Positions 10,941 to 21,864 of a stretch of DNA of 64,000 bases are shown in pieces. The DNA comes from Podocnemis expansa (taxonomy: Eukaryota; Chordata; Testudines; Podocnemididae), in the NCBI GenBank assembly GCA_007922195.1, contig ML682038.1, forward strand, positions 1,750,682 through 1,814,681, written 5' to 3'. Each line of letters opens with the position of its first letter. Position 1 is the first letter of the stretch. The notes below the pieces were generated by a model. It was not told where the DNA came from and searched no databases. It saw nothing but the letters and a program-made list of their open reading frames with translations. The position numbers and the translations under genes were made by a program.

Positions 10941-11797
10941 CCGCATATATTCATGTATAAGCTGATCCATGCAGAAGCTGACCTCCCAATTCTGAGCCCC
11001 AAAAAAGAGGCACAATGGGTAACCTGTGCATAAGCCAAGGTCCCCTTTTGGTCTTGGCCCCTAACACCCTCCCACCCCGTGCCTGGAGTTCTGAAGCTCC
11101 CGAAACTCTCTCTAACCCTCAAAACCCTGCCACTGCTTTTCCCCTGTTCCCTGCCACTCTATCTGCTCCCTCTGCTGCCCCCCTGTTCTATCCCCTCACC
11201 CTGCTGTTCCCCTGGTCTGTCTGTTTCCTGCTCTGTCTGTTCCTCCACTGTTCCCTGCTCTGTCCATTCCCCCTGCTGTTCCCTGCTCTGTCTGTTCCCT
11301 GCCCTCTCCGTTCCCCCTCCTCTGTCCATTCCCTGCTCTGCCTGTTTGCCCTGCTGTTCCTGTGCTTGCCACTGCCTTCTCTGCTCCCTGCTGCTATTCC
11401 CCTGTTCCCCAACACCCCTTCCACCCCTTTCCCTGTCACCCCCAAGCCCTGCTGCTGCTTTTCCTGGCCTCCCAGACACCCATGCAACCCCAGGGCCCTG
11501 CCGCTGCTTCCTTGGCCTCCCCTAACCTCACCCCAACCCCCAGGCTGACCCCCCCCCAGGACCCTCTTACCTGGTTGCTCCAGACACTGGGGTCCCCTCC
11601 CAACTCCAACCCCAGCCCAGGCCAACTGCTCAAGATGGCTGCCCTAGCCACACTGGGGCTCCAGTCTGGAGCATGCCCAGTGAATCTCCTGGGCTGGAGC
11701 TGTATACCATATTGACCCCTGTATAATGCAAGTGCCTGTTTTGAAGCCGATTTTCAAGCAACAAAAATGTTGGCTTATACACAAGTATATATGGCAT
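10941..11797. mobile_element. Possible nested inverted-repeat element within the long hAT
   Basis: CCGCATATATTCATGTATAAGC (10941-10962) is an imperfect inverted copy of GCTTATACACAAGTATATATGG (11773-11794): sequence ending ...GTATAAGC on one arm, GCTTATAC... on the other. No clear target duplication was seen. Superfamily not assigned. Confidence 0.5.
11145..11410. repeat. Pyrimidine-rich minisatellite, CTGTTCCCTGCTCTGTC-like unit
   Basis: Diverged tandem copies of CTGCTCTGTCTGTTCC run through this block. The composition leaves few stops, which explains several overlapping open frames of 100-177 codons on both strands; none has a recognisable domain. Confidence 0.75.
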
Positions 11798-12289
11798 CCA
11801 GCCTGCAGGCTGTGCTTGGAAGCTTCTGCCAGCCAAGCACAGCCAGCTGGGCACCCCCGCCCCTGCCTGCCAGAATGTGTGGCAGTATGCCATTCCAGGG
11901 CCTGCTATTTTTAGGGGCTCAGCAGTGAGGCCCCTGAAAATGGAAAATGGAACTGGAATGCTGCATTCTGGGGCCTGCTATTTTAAAATGGTGGGCCCCA
12001 GAACTCAGCTTTCTGGCACCATTTCCTATTTTTAGAGAGCCTGGAACACTGAACCACTAAAAAAGTGGGGCCCAGAATGGCATTCCAGTGCATTCTGGCC
12101 CACTTTAACCCCTGCATTGGCTGTCCAAGATCAGCAGCACAACTTGGGCTTGCAATGTGCCTTAACTGTGGGCCCATTCGAGCAAGTCCAAGACTTCTGG
12201 TGGCTGTGGTGGTGCTGTTGGGTCGAATTTTCTCTTGCTGGGCTGGATCCCTCCTGGATACTGTGGTCCAAATAAGCTGTCTCAGCTGG

Positions 12290-12770
12290 GTTGTAAGTGG
12301 CCAGACCTAACAATCAGAACTAAAGTCTACAGTTGCAAGAGAGGGTCAAGAGTCAGCTGGCTCAGGATACTGGGAACACAGATGCAGGAGACAAACTGCA
12401 TGTAGAATGGCAAAATAGCAACCAGAGTCAGGCGGAGTCAGATACTAGTAGTCAGAGGCAGGAGGTCAGAAACTATAAGGTCAAATGCCAGGAGTCTTGC
12501 TGAGCTGGGACACTAGGCTGTCAAGCCAGGGCGGCAGGATCAAGACAAGGAAGCTCAGGGCACACAGTCCAGAGCAAGGCGGAAGCAGTTTCTCCAACAG
12601 CTTTATTTTCATGCTGCTGGCTTAAGCATGGCTAGTGAGTGAATCAGACAACAAGAGCAGAGCCTCACACTGGGGCTAGCTTCCTGGATTCCAAGTGAGC
12701 AGTTGTCGGTAGGCTCCCGCATGAGTGTTGGCAGGAGGCTACTCCCATGAACCTTGCAGGCTATTTACTA
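12290..12770 (-). mobile_element. LTR-like / leader region of the gypsy relic
   Basis: On the minus strand this contains AATAAAGCTGTTGGAGAAAC (AATAAA at 12607-12602), followed by CTGACTCT/CCTGCCTGACT-type repeats typical of the R-U5 part of vertebrate gypsy LTRs as I recall them. It is followed by TGTTAGGTCTGGCCAC and then gag-like sequence. LTR borders could not be fixed because no second LTR is visible. Confidence 0.5.
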
Positions 12771-15760
12771 TTCATTTAGATTTGTAAAATGTGCTTAGCA
12801 GAAGATCTCAAGGGGCTTCCACATTATTTAATAAGGCACACAAATAGTGGCAAAGACATTCTGCAAAGTATATAAGCACCAACACTTCCTTAGTATCTTC
12901 AGGCAAGTGAAACGGGATTTGAACTATGCCACAATGTGAAATGAATGTCGGAGTCCCGTGCTGTCCACTGATGGTGTCCTGGTACCAGCTGCCAGACAGT
13001 TACAAATTCCCTGAGCTGAGCAGAACAATAGACAACCACTGTGGATGTGACTTATGCTGAGGGCTGCAGTACTTTTATTAATGGCAGTGCATATCTTCTA
13101 GTTGAATGTTTGCCCCTAAATTTGATTTGGAGATAGATGTGTTGTGGAAAACATGGCTAGCCACAAATATTGCAAATACCTGACCTACCAAATAAAAAAC
13201 ACAACACAATATCTGGAGTGCTATATTATGATGCCAGCTTCTGGTCACAAGAAGCTTTATGTATCTATATTCCTGTTTCCTCTTTCTGGTTTTAGATTGT
13301 AAACATCTTGAGGAAAGGTCCATAGATTTGTTCTTCTGTGTTTTGTACAATGTTGAGGACACAGTCTGCCCTGAACAAACAATCCACAGAACTAGTTAAT
13401 TGATGGTGTGCCACCATTTGAGTTTTAGTCTGGGTGCAATCTAACTGAAAGAGGACAAGGGCTAGTTCTAAACCTCTGCAGTCTCTTAGACAATCTAATA
13501 AGAAAATGACACTGATGATATATTAGAAGCTTTGAGAAAAGTCTTTCAGGTATGCAAAGCTGAAGTCACAGGACAAGTTCAGCTCTAGTATTAACAGAGT
13601 TCAACTCCACTGATTTCACTCCAGCCACTTACACCAGAGTTGAATTTGACTTTATGATCCTGAAGCTAGCAGTTTAGAAGATGAGATTTTTTTTTATATT
13701 AAATGCAAGTTTTGGATACCACCCCCACCCACAAACACAGACACAAACATTCAGTGGGTGATTTATGTGATAATTACTTTGTGTACTCTACAAAACTGAA
13801 TCTAAACTCAAATGAACAACGGTTAATCTGATTAAGTCTGGCTGAGAACTCAAATGATTTGTCTATGAATCCCATTGGTCTTTAGTTTATAAAATGGGGG
13901 AAGAAAAAGATGAAATGGAAATCATGATGATTCTTATATTGTAGTAGCAAAACACTGAGGTTCCATTGGCTAGGCATGTTACTAACAATAACAAGAAACA
14001 TTGCCAGCCTCACAGGTACATGTAGAATTAATTTTGTAGCTGTGTCTGTTGCATACACCCTTGGTGCAAAGGGCTCTCTCCATCATTTTAGCAATCCAAA
14101 GAGCCTATAGAGAGAAAAGTCTGTCCAGGCGGACTGGAAGGGATGCCAGAAGATACATGAATATACTGCCTGAATGGCCTTATCACCTTATATCGAAGGG
14201 GTGCAGCAGTTACTAGTTTGATGTATGTGGGTTGGGGATGAATTCCATCTTTCTAATCTCAGGCTGGAACTCAGTACAAATCTTGTTTACCCCACTTTCA
14301 TGCAAGATGGATTAATTACATCTGCAAGAGATTTCATGAAAAAATTCACTGTAGAGAGGGGTATTTTATCCTGTCCACTTCTGACGTTAGTTAGAACAAT
14401 GCACATCAACAGAAGCAAGAGCTGGCCCTTGTTGAAACTATTAGCTGGCAAATCACACATAGCATTTTGATACCTTAACAGCATACATATATACATTTTA
14501 TTCACCTGCTTGCGGTCCAGTTCATTAAGCCCAGCTGTTCTTAGAAGAGGAGGAAAAAAAGCAGAAAGCAATGGGAAGAGGGATCCAACTGACTAAACGA
14601 ACCTGAAGTAGTTGTTTTAAATGCCTCACGTATTTATCTAGCACTTTCAAGGGAAGAAGCAGTTGTATGACAGAAATTTGCTAGTAAAACATAGGTTTCT
14701 CTAACAGAAATGGGGTGAAACCAATGATAAAAGCTTCTTTGCTCTTATAAATAAGGAGCAAAAAGCAGTTTAAGCTCAGCTAGTAGCAAATGGCAGAAAA
14801 TGAATGCTCCTTCTTTCTTATCAGCCATTCAACATCTCAAGTGAGGTAGTTTTTAATGTGGATATTTCTGAATATATATTTTTGAATACTCAACAGCAGA
14901 ATATACACACAGATTTCTCTCTGCTTCCTATTCTTGTTTACATGGTAAAGCAAGCAAGAATGTCAAAAACCCTCAATAACTATGTTATCCATAAACAATG
15001 ATATGGTTCAATAATTTTGTGGTCCTCTATATTTATATGTCGGAGACTGCTTTATAAATGCATTGTTAGTTTAAAAAGTAAAGGTTGCTAACAGGGAATT
15101 TTAGAAGGTGAAATGAAAGCAGGGGAGCAAAAACCAACTCAACTGGATATGTTCCTTCTTACTGCATATGTAGGGCTTCACTTCATAAGCAACTAATAAT
15201 GAATAAAATGTGAATAAATGTTTTGAAAATGTAACTGTATATTCTTACTTGAAAATCTGTTCTCAATTTATGCTGTTTCAACAACCATACAAGACCTTAC
15301 GAAAAAAACATCATGTAAGCTTAAAAATGCTAGCAGCACATTCAGCTGGTGCAGACTGTCACAACTTCATTTAAGTCAGTGGAGCTATAGCAATTTACCT
15401 TACCTGAAGATTTGCCCTGCAATTTGAAAGACATAAAGGGGGTTAGGTGTTCAATTACAACTGCAAGTCAATGAGAGTTGGTGCTTAACTCTCTTTTGTG
15501 CCTTTGAAAAATCTCTCTCTAGATTGCTTTTAACACACATATATAATCAGATTATGTCCAGTTTACTCTTTAAAGGGTGTGCTGCAGGAATTCCAAATGG
15601 TGCAATGTCTCCCAGCATTCTTCCTGTCCTGGGGAAATGCAGGGAGTTGGCCTTTTTAACTGCCTCCCTCCTTGCAGAGCTGCACCTTCAAAGTGCATTT
15701 GAGCCCAGAGTAACTTGAGAAATCAGCACAATGCTTGGTTGTATCAAAGTGAATTTACTG
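12771..15760. other. Intron sequence; one ancient LINE-tail-like fragment, otherwise unremarkable
   Basis: Apart from the fragment at 13268-13372 and a short palindromic repeat near 13590 and 15370, I recognise nothing here. Confidence 0.45.
13268..13372 (+). repeat. Ancient LINE/SINE 3'-tail-like fragment
   Basis: The pattern AGATTGTAAACATCTTGAGG...TCTGTGTTTTGTACAATG...GGACACAG resembles the common amniote L2/MIR-type tail (recalled consensus: ATTGTAAGCTCTT...GTACAGCGCCTAGCAC). Strongly diverged. Confidence 0.4.
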
Positions 15761-15769
15761 TAAAAAAAA

Positions 15770-15806
<37 letters not shown>

Positions 15807-15831
15807 TACACACACATATATATATATATAT
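15761..15831. repeat. (TA)n/(CA)n microsatellite
   Basis: A poly-A run followed by TA dinucleotides, a short ACACACACA block and more TA. The TA part is self-complementary and could extrude as a cruciform. Confidence 0.95.
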
Positions 15832-17580
15832 TTTCAGTAGGCACCATTTTATGTTTGTGAAATGCCAGCATTTTAAAGTTTAAAAACTGGACACAGTAAC
15901 TTTTAAAGACATTTCAGAATTACCAGATTCATCCCTGAATTAGCTAGTTTTCTACTTTTTATTACACATTTAAAAAGCTATGAACCTAAGAGAAACTTAA
16001 AAATATTGCTAAGTTTGGGGCTTGACGTTTTATTTATTTATTTATTTTTAAACATATATACCAGAGTCAGTCTGGGTTAGTTTTAGTGGCCAAGAGAGAA
16101 AGCATACGGTTTATAAAGATAGTGTTAACAGCACCACAAATGTTGACACTAATACAGAGAGACTTCAATCTACTTAAGTATTGGTAACATACAATCCAAG
16201 TTCCATCAGATGATAAAGAATAAACTGCTGCATTTATCTAGTGGGTGTCTGAGTATCAATGAGGAGTAAATGATTTGATTTTGTGGGCTCAGAGGATTTG
16301 TCAGCTGCCTCATAAGTATAATTCTGGCTCTTCATATTCCTGCTGCTTCTAATTTAGCAGGACAGGCTCATAATTGAAGCAAATTAACTATTTACACTTG
16401 TCACTTCTACCAGGGGAAGAGGACACATCAGCAGGAAAGAATGAGTGGGAAATTAAATTCTTACCACTTGTGTCAGATCTGCCCTTATATAAACACATTA
16501 ACAGTAATTTCATGAGGCGTCAAACATAGGAATAAATACAGAGGGATAAAATAATGAGGTGTTGCTATCAAGCTGAACTGTTGCAACTAATATTACTGTG
16601 TATGAATTACACAGCCTGAAAGAAAACATATGTTGCAGCACTCAGAGTTGCTTTGCATGCGTTACCTGATCATTAAGCCTTGAGTTCCCAGGTAAATCCA
16701 TCTTTCTTCTTGCTGGAAGGGCCAGTGTGCCATTTAAGTCAAGACAGACATATGCACATATTATACTCTGTCTATATTGGGACAAACTCATTCTTGGTAG
16801 AACTTCAGTGAGTCAGTGGAGTTACACCAGAGATCACCTTTGAATACTAAATTCATTTCCATTTTAGTATAATAGCATGTTTATTTAGATTTTTGGCAGA
16901 AGCTTTAAAGTCACTTACTCTAATGTAAACAAGAACATTTTGTTTGTAATTTGCTAAATCTATTACAGCCTTTCTGGGTCTCCAGTTAGAAGCTTAAGGT
17001 TCATTTAGTACCTTTACATCTGGTTCTGATTTAAAATGACTTTCCTTTTTCACTAAAGAACAGCAAATGACCTAAGCAACCTTTTTACCCAATTTGAACC
17101 AACCTTCTATCTGAAAGCTAGAGCAGCTCAACTATTTAGTATGCCAAACTTCACTCCCGAGGGACCCTTTTTCTCCCCTTTGTAATAAAAATATGTACAA
17201 AGGGCAATGATGTACAGAAATCAGCTACAAAAATAAGATGCACAAGTGCATGTCATTTACTCAGAAGAAAAACTGTTTGTAGTAAGGATAGGGTAGAAAA
17301 GCAACTGAAAAGCACTAAAATGTGAATACTACATTAAGGACAACGTGTACTGATTTATTATTATTCTAGTTGATTTTGTTGGCATTTTTATTAAATAAAC
17401 CTAGGTTTAAAAAAAATGAAAAATGGGAAAAAAATTACAACATCTCTCCTCCACTTTTGACCATCTCTAGTTACTGTAAAGGAGAGTATTTGGAAAGAGG
17501 CTACAAGGAATACAAAAACCCACAGCAAACATTTGGAAGCCCCTTCCATTCAGAGGTGAAAGGTCACCTCTAGACACTTT
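15832..17580. other. AT-rich intron sequence, nothing recognised
   Basis: Only a short (TTTA)n tract at 16029-16052 stands out. Confidence 0.45.
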
Positions 17581-17995
17581 GGCTATGTCTACAACTAAAA
17601 TCTTAGTTTGGACTTGGCTAGTCCAAACTAAGTGGTTAGAAAGTTAGTTCGAACTAAACATATTTTTTTAGTTTGAACTAGCCATGCTTTTTTTAGTTCA
17701 AACTAAAAAAGCACTGCTAGTTCGAACTAAAAAACCGCACTTAGTTTGAACTAACCACTAGTTTGAACTAGCATGTCTATGTTGTGGTAATTCAAACTAA
17801 TTATGTAAATAAGCTTGAACTAAGCAGTTCATTTGGACTAACCAGCTAAACTAACTAGTTTGAACTAAACTTTGCCTAGTGTAGACAGGGTAAAAATTTT
17901 TTAGTTTGAACTAGGCAAAGTCTAGTGTAGACAGGGTTCAAATTAGTTTGAATTAAGGCTCCTTAATTAGAACTAATTTGCTAGTTTAGACATAG
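17581..17995. mobile_element. Fold-back element, GTTTGAAC/GTTCGAAC palindrome type
   Basis: Left end GGCTATGTCTAC (17581), right end GTTTAGACATAG (to 17995). The interior repeats TTAGTTTGAACTA and AGTTCGAACTAA. AGTGTAGACAGGGT occurs twice near the right end (about 17878 and 17924), a partial duplication. Its first 90 bases match the element at 42172-42610 almost unit for unit (both have AAAATCTTAGT then TGGACTTGG). Confidence 0.8.
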
Positions 17996-20900
17996 TTTTT
18001 CTCTCTCTTTAGCTACATGACCCAAACATACTTAGAAATCCATGGAAACATTTATAATATGAAACAGTGATGCACATGTATCTACATACAGGAAAGGCAG
18101 ATGAGAAGTATTTTGCTGCTTATTTTCTGTACCAAGTCCTTCCTGCTAGAATGAATATGCAGTGTTTGCTAACCCCAACTCTTCAGAGATTTCACAGAGG
18201 AGTCCAGTTCATTAGGTCCAATCATTTGGTTTGTTGTATTTTTGCTTTTTCTAGATTCCTTTTATATTTCCTCAGATCACATTTTCTCTCACTTTCAGAA
18301 GGTTGAAAAAAAAATTTGTAGATCTTCCGACAAACCGGTTTAGTGCTTTCATCTCATATGGTATTCCAAGAGCTAGGTTTGGGCTGGCACTGAGTTTTTA
18401 AGCAGGGTTTTATCAAGCTCTGACACTTTCATTCATTCCATGGTGCACAAACCTTAGGACTGTATCACTTTTTTATAGGAAATGAAACTGTGATCTGTGT
18501 CGTGATTTACTTGATCCAACTGCCATTAAACTCTATAGAAAGGGTCCTATCAATTTCAATGGAGCTGTATCAGGTCAGAATATATAGAAGATTGAATATG
18601 TACATACTTTAAAGATGTGATATAGCTGAACTGTTATTTTTCCTTCTCAGTAGTTGCCATAGAGTGGAAAAATAATTAACCAAAATAAAAATCACATCAG
18701 TACTTTTTAATCTTATTTTCTCCACTTGATTATCATTCTACAGTTTATTGTGTGGTGTGCTTTGCTTACTGATTAATTTAAATTCAGGACAATAGAGAGG
18801 AATTCCAACCCAGGAAAGAGTAATAATTCTATATAAACTCCTGAATAATCCTCAATTTAATCCCAAAGCTTTATGATTACTGAATTAAAAGCATAGTTCA
18901 TAAATAAAGCATTCCTACGAGAAACCCATACTTTAAAAATTTTTTTTGAGATTTTTTTCTACAGTATCTTCATGGACGCCAACACAACAAAGCATGTAAT
19001 CCCTTGTTTGTTTAGAACCCAATTTTCCTACCAGAGCCCACTGATTTTTTGACAGTTATTTGTGTCCTGAAACTGGAGAATTAGGCCCTTAAAATGCAGA
19101 TCTAGCACACTAGGGTGGCTCTTCTAATCAGCCTAGTTGATTTCAGTAGGAAGGGCTGCTTAAAAACCAAATGACACAGAACAGTCTTGTTTTTTGTTTT
19201 TTGTTTTTTTTTCCTAATGGCTATATTTACGAAGTTCTAACAGGTGGTTTGTTAGTCCCTGTTTACAGTTGTACTCATTGACTCATTAGGGTCAGTGAGA
19301 ATTTGCTCAGATACATCTGTAAAATTTGGTGAAGAGTAATTAACTGCTGCAGAGTATTACAGTTACAATAGGTTTTGTACAGAAATGTTCTAAATGTTGA
19401 ATTTTTGATGAAAAAAGGGATACCTTTATCTGATTCTTTAGATAGCTGTTTATCTCATGCTCTAGATAACTGAAAAATTTCAAAATGTCAACCAAAGCCC
19501 AACAACAGTAACAACTAAACAAACACTGCATTTTCAGGAAAACATTCATGAAGAATTCCTTTTCTTTTACCAACTTCAGTTGTAAGCAATTTTGATCCAA
19601 GGGATTCAGTGGGCCTGATTCAGTGCTGTGATCTGTATGGATGGATTTCTGTATCTATGTTCCTCAAAATGAGGGAATTGGGCCTTTGTGTTAAATATAA
19701 GCCTGCTGTATATGTAATCACACTTTTTTTTTTTCTAGCTTGCAAAGAGATCTTCACCATGTGGTTTAACAGTCAGCAACAATGCTGCTCCTGCAACTTT
19801 CTTTAACAAATATACATTTTAAGAAATATGCATTCCAAAGATCTCCAAGATGAATACTTGGAGCCGGATTCCGTAAATTGCAGAGTGCTCTCAGCTATCG
19901 AAACTAATGAGCACTGTTAGAGGCTCAGACCCTCACAGGAATGTGGAATTAACTTAGGCTTTAAGCACAATGAATCTAGCAAATAGGATTGTGAGTTCTT
20001 TGGATTAGGAATTCTCTTTTATTTTGTTTATATAACACCAAAGAATATGGGGCCTGATCTGATAAGTGCTTTAGGTGCTATTGCAACACATATAAATTAG
20101 GTTAATGAATATGTTAAAACTAGTCAAAGACAGAGAGGAGCAAACATATGGTAACACAAAGCACTGTTATTACCCACATATATATTTGGTTGCATTCCTT
20201 TTTTTCTATTTGGATGCTGTAGCATCTAATTCTGCTGATTAAAACTCTAATGGTTTACCAAGGTTCAGCTGTTTAGCTTGAAGACAACACAGATAACAAA
20301 AACAAATTCTTTTCTACTAATTTTTTCCAATACAGGAATTATTCAATTATTGCTTTCAGCTGTGAGCTGGAGCACTGAAATTAAATCTGGAAATTCCAGT
20401 ATTTTTCAAGAAAATTGAATCTGTATCTCTTTTAATTCTCTGGCAAGCAAGGGGACTATTATTTATATTACACACAAAACCAACAGATGAGGAACAAATT
20501 CCTCATGAATATGTATTTTAGATTCATTTTGTTCATCTCCATTGTATGGTCCTTGACTATCACACAGGAACTGAGGTTTTCTATTCTTCTGGGGAAAAAA
20601 ACTGTGTAGTGACCTATGGAGGAACACAAGGATATGCTATCTAATGGCTAAGAAGATTCAGACTTGTAAAATAAAGATAATTGAAAATATGATGGAAGAA
20701 AGATGATTGGCTGAAGTGTTTTTTTTAAATCTGTTTTATTATTAGAGAACTGTAGCATTAATTGTAACTAGAGAAGGGACTATTGTGAAGTCCAGATATG
20801 GATCCAAATTATGACTGAGTTTCAGGGAATCTCAAACCTAGGTTCTACTCGAACTCCATGTAGATAGAGATGGGCCCAAGATCCAGATATAAGCTTTTGG

Positions 20901-21471
20901 AAAGTTGCTCTGCATGTTTGGGTCTGGGGTTCCAATTCATGAACATCTACTAGCAAGAACTCTATAGCTACATCAGTGACTGTCCTTTGGGCATTTCTAT
21001 GAAAGGGCATAAACCATTAAGGATATGTTGTGAGAAGCACCAGTATTGGCACAGAATAAAGAGGTAGAGGATATGAGCAAGGAGCCTTATCCCTGATGTA
21101 CAACCCATGTAAGGATCTACAATAATAACAAGTCCTTTGCTTTCTGGCACTGCCCCCGCCCTCGCATCCTGGGACACAAGTCACCTCAGATGGGGTGTAA
21201 CAAGGTTAGTCCTGACCTTTCACTTACTCATCTTCGGATGAGCACACCAAGGACCCAAAGCTCCTTTTCTGCAGACTGGCGAGTGTTCCACAAGACAAAC
21301 CTTCCTGGTGTGGCTCTGATTCACCTGTAGTGCCTGCCTGGAGATATTTGTGCTAAGAAAAATTACAGTCAAAACTTTTGCTCCTGGACTTTATTATGAA
21401 CATAGTCTGTGCTTTCAGAGCCTAGAGCAGGAAGTCCCTCTCGTGATCCTGAGATGTAACATTCAACTTCT
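17996..21471. other. AT-rich intron sequence, nothing recognised
   Basis: No repeat termini, LINE frames or exons found. A (TTTTTTG)n-like tract lies at 19186-19214. Confidence 0.45.
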
Positions 21472-21566
21472 ACATAGGAACTGTTGTACTGAAACAAACT
21501 AGTCCATCTAATCCAACATGCTCCCTTAGACAGTGGCTGGAAACATCAGAGGAAGGCAGAGGAAAA
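21472..21566 (+). repeat. Dispersed repeat, same family as 31041-31245
   Basis: CATAGGAACTG...CTAGTCCATCTAATCCAACATGC...GACAGTGGCTGG...CAGAGGAAGGC parallels ACATAGGAACATAG...AGCCGAGTGTCCTG...CAGAGGAAGATGC in the other copy. Class not assigned. Confidence 0.5.
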
Positions 21567-21864
21567 AAAGCACACACTTATGCTCAACCTTTCCAGACTA
21601 CTGTGACACTTTCTGATTTGTCTTGCATATCCACAGGTTTCACCTCCCTTAAAAACTCCTTGCTTACAATACCAGACATAAAAATACAAGTGTGACAGCA
21701 TGCTATTTCTGAAAAACTGCTGACTTTCTCATTTTTATCATATGATTATAAAATAAATCAATGGAAATATAAATATTTCACTTGCATTTCAGCATATAGT
21801 ATATAGATCAGCATAAACAAGACATTGTCTGTATGAAACTTTAGTGGGTATTGACTTTGCTCAT

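Larger units (their letters stand above)
10626..12122 (-). mobile_element. hAT-type element, family A copy 2, long form (10634-12114, TSD included)
   Basis: An exact 8-bp duplication, CATTGGCT, flanks it (10626-10633 and 12115-12122). The left end CAGAGGTTAAAGTATAATTTGG equals the reverse complement of copy 1's right end. The right end ...CACTTTAACCCCTG mirrors copy 1's left end, and GCATTCCAGTGCATTCTGG near it matches the sub-terminal region of copies 1 and 3. At 1,481 bp it is about three times longer than they are, owing to a pyrimidine-rich minisatellite and a nested inverted-repeat element. It lies inside the gypsy gag. Confidence 0.9.
7080..12770 (-). mobile_element. Degenerate Ty3/gypsy LTR retrotransposon, fragmented by later insertions
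   Basis: Read on the minus strand from high to low coordinate, the order is: LTR-like region with polyadenylation signal (12.3-12.8 kb), gag (12.1-12.3 and 10.0-10.6 kb), CCHC zinc knuckle (9028-9069), protease-like segment (about 8.8 kb), a short RNase H-like segment (about 8.4 kb) and integrase (8.2-7.1 kb). The order matches Ty3/gypsy elements. Many stops and frameshifts are present, and most of the reverse transcriptase is absent. Two hAT elements and a CR1 interrupt it. No 3' LTR was found below 7080. It is non-functional; no intact protein can be read. Confidence 0.8.

Noticed and set aside
10660..11700. Possible CpG island or promoter
   Set aside because: GC-rich but CpG-poor and fully explained by transposon and minisatellite sequence.
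11015..11715. Overlapping open frames of 100-177 codons on both strands
   Set aside because: They overlie a pyrimidine-rich minisatellite and hAT sequence with few stop trinucleotides; low-complexity Pro/Leu/Ser or Gly/Arg translations and no domain.
20822..20850. Possible hAT end CAGGGAATCTCAAACC
   Set aside because: No matching right end or 8-bp duplication within reach.
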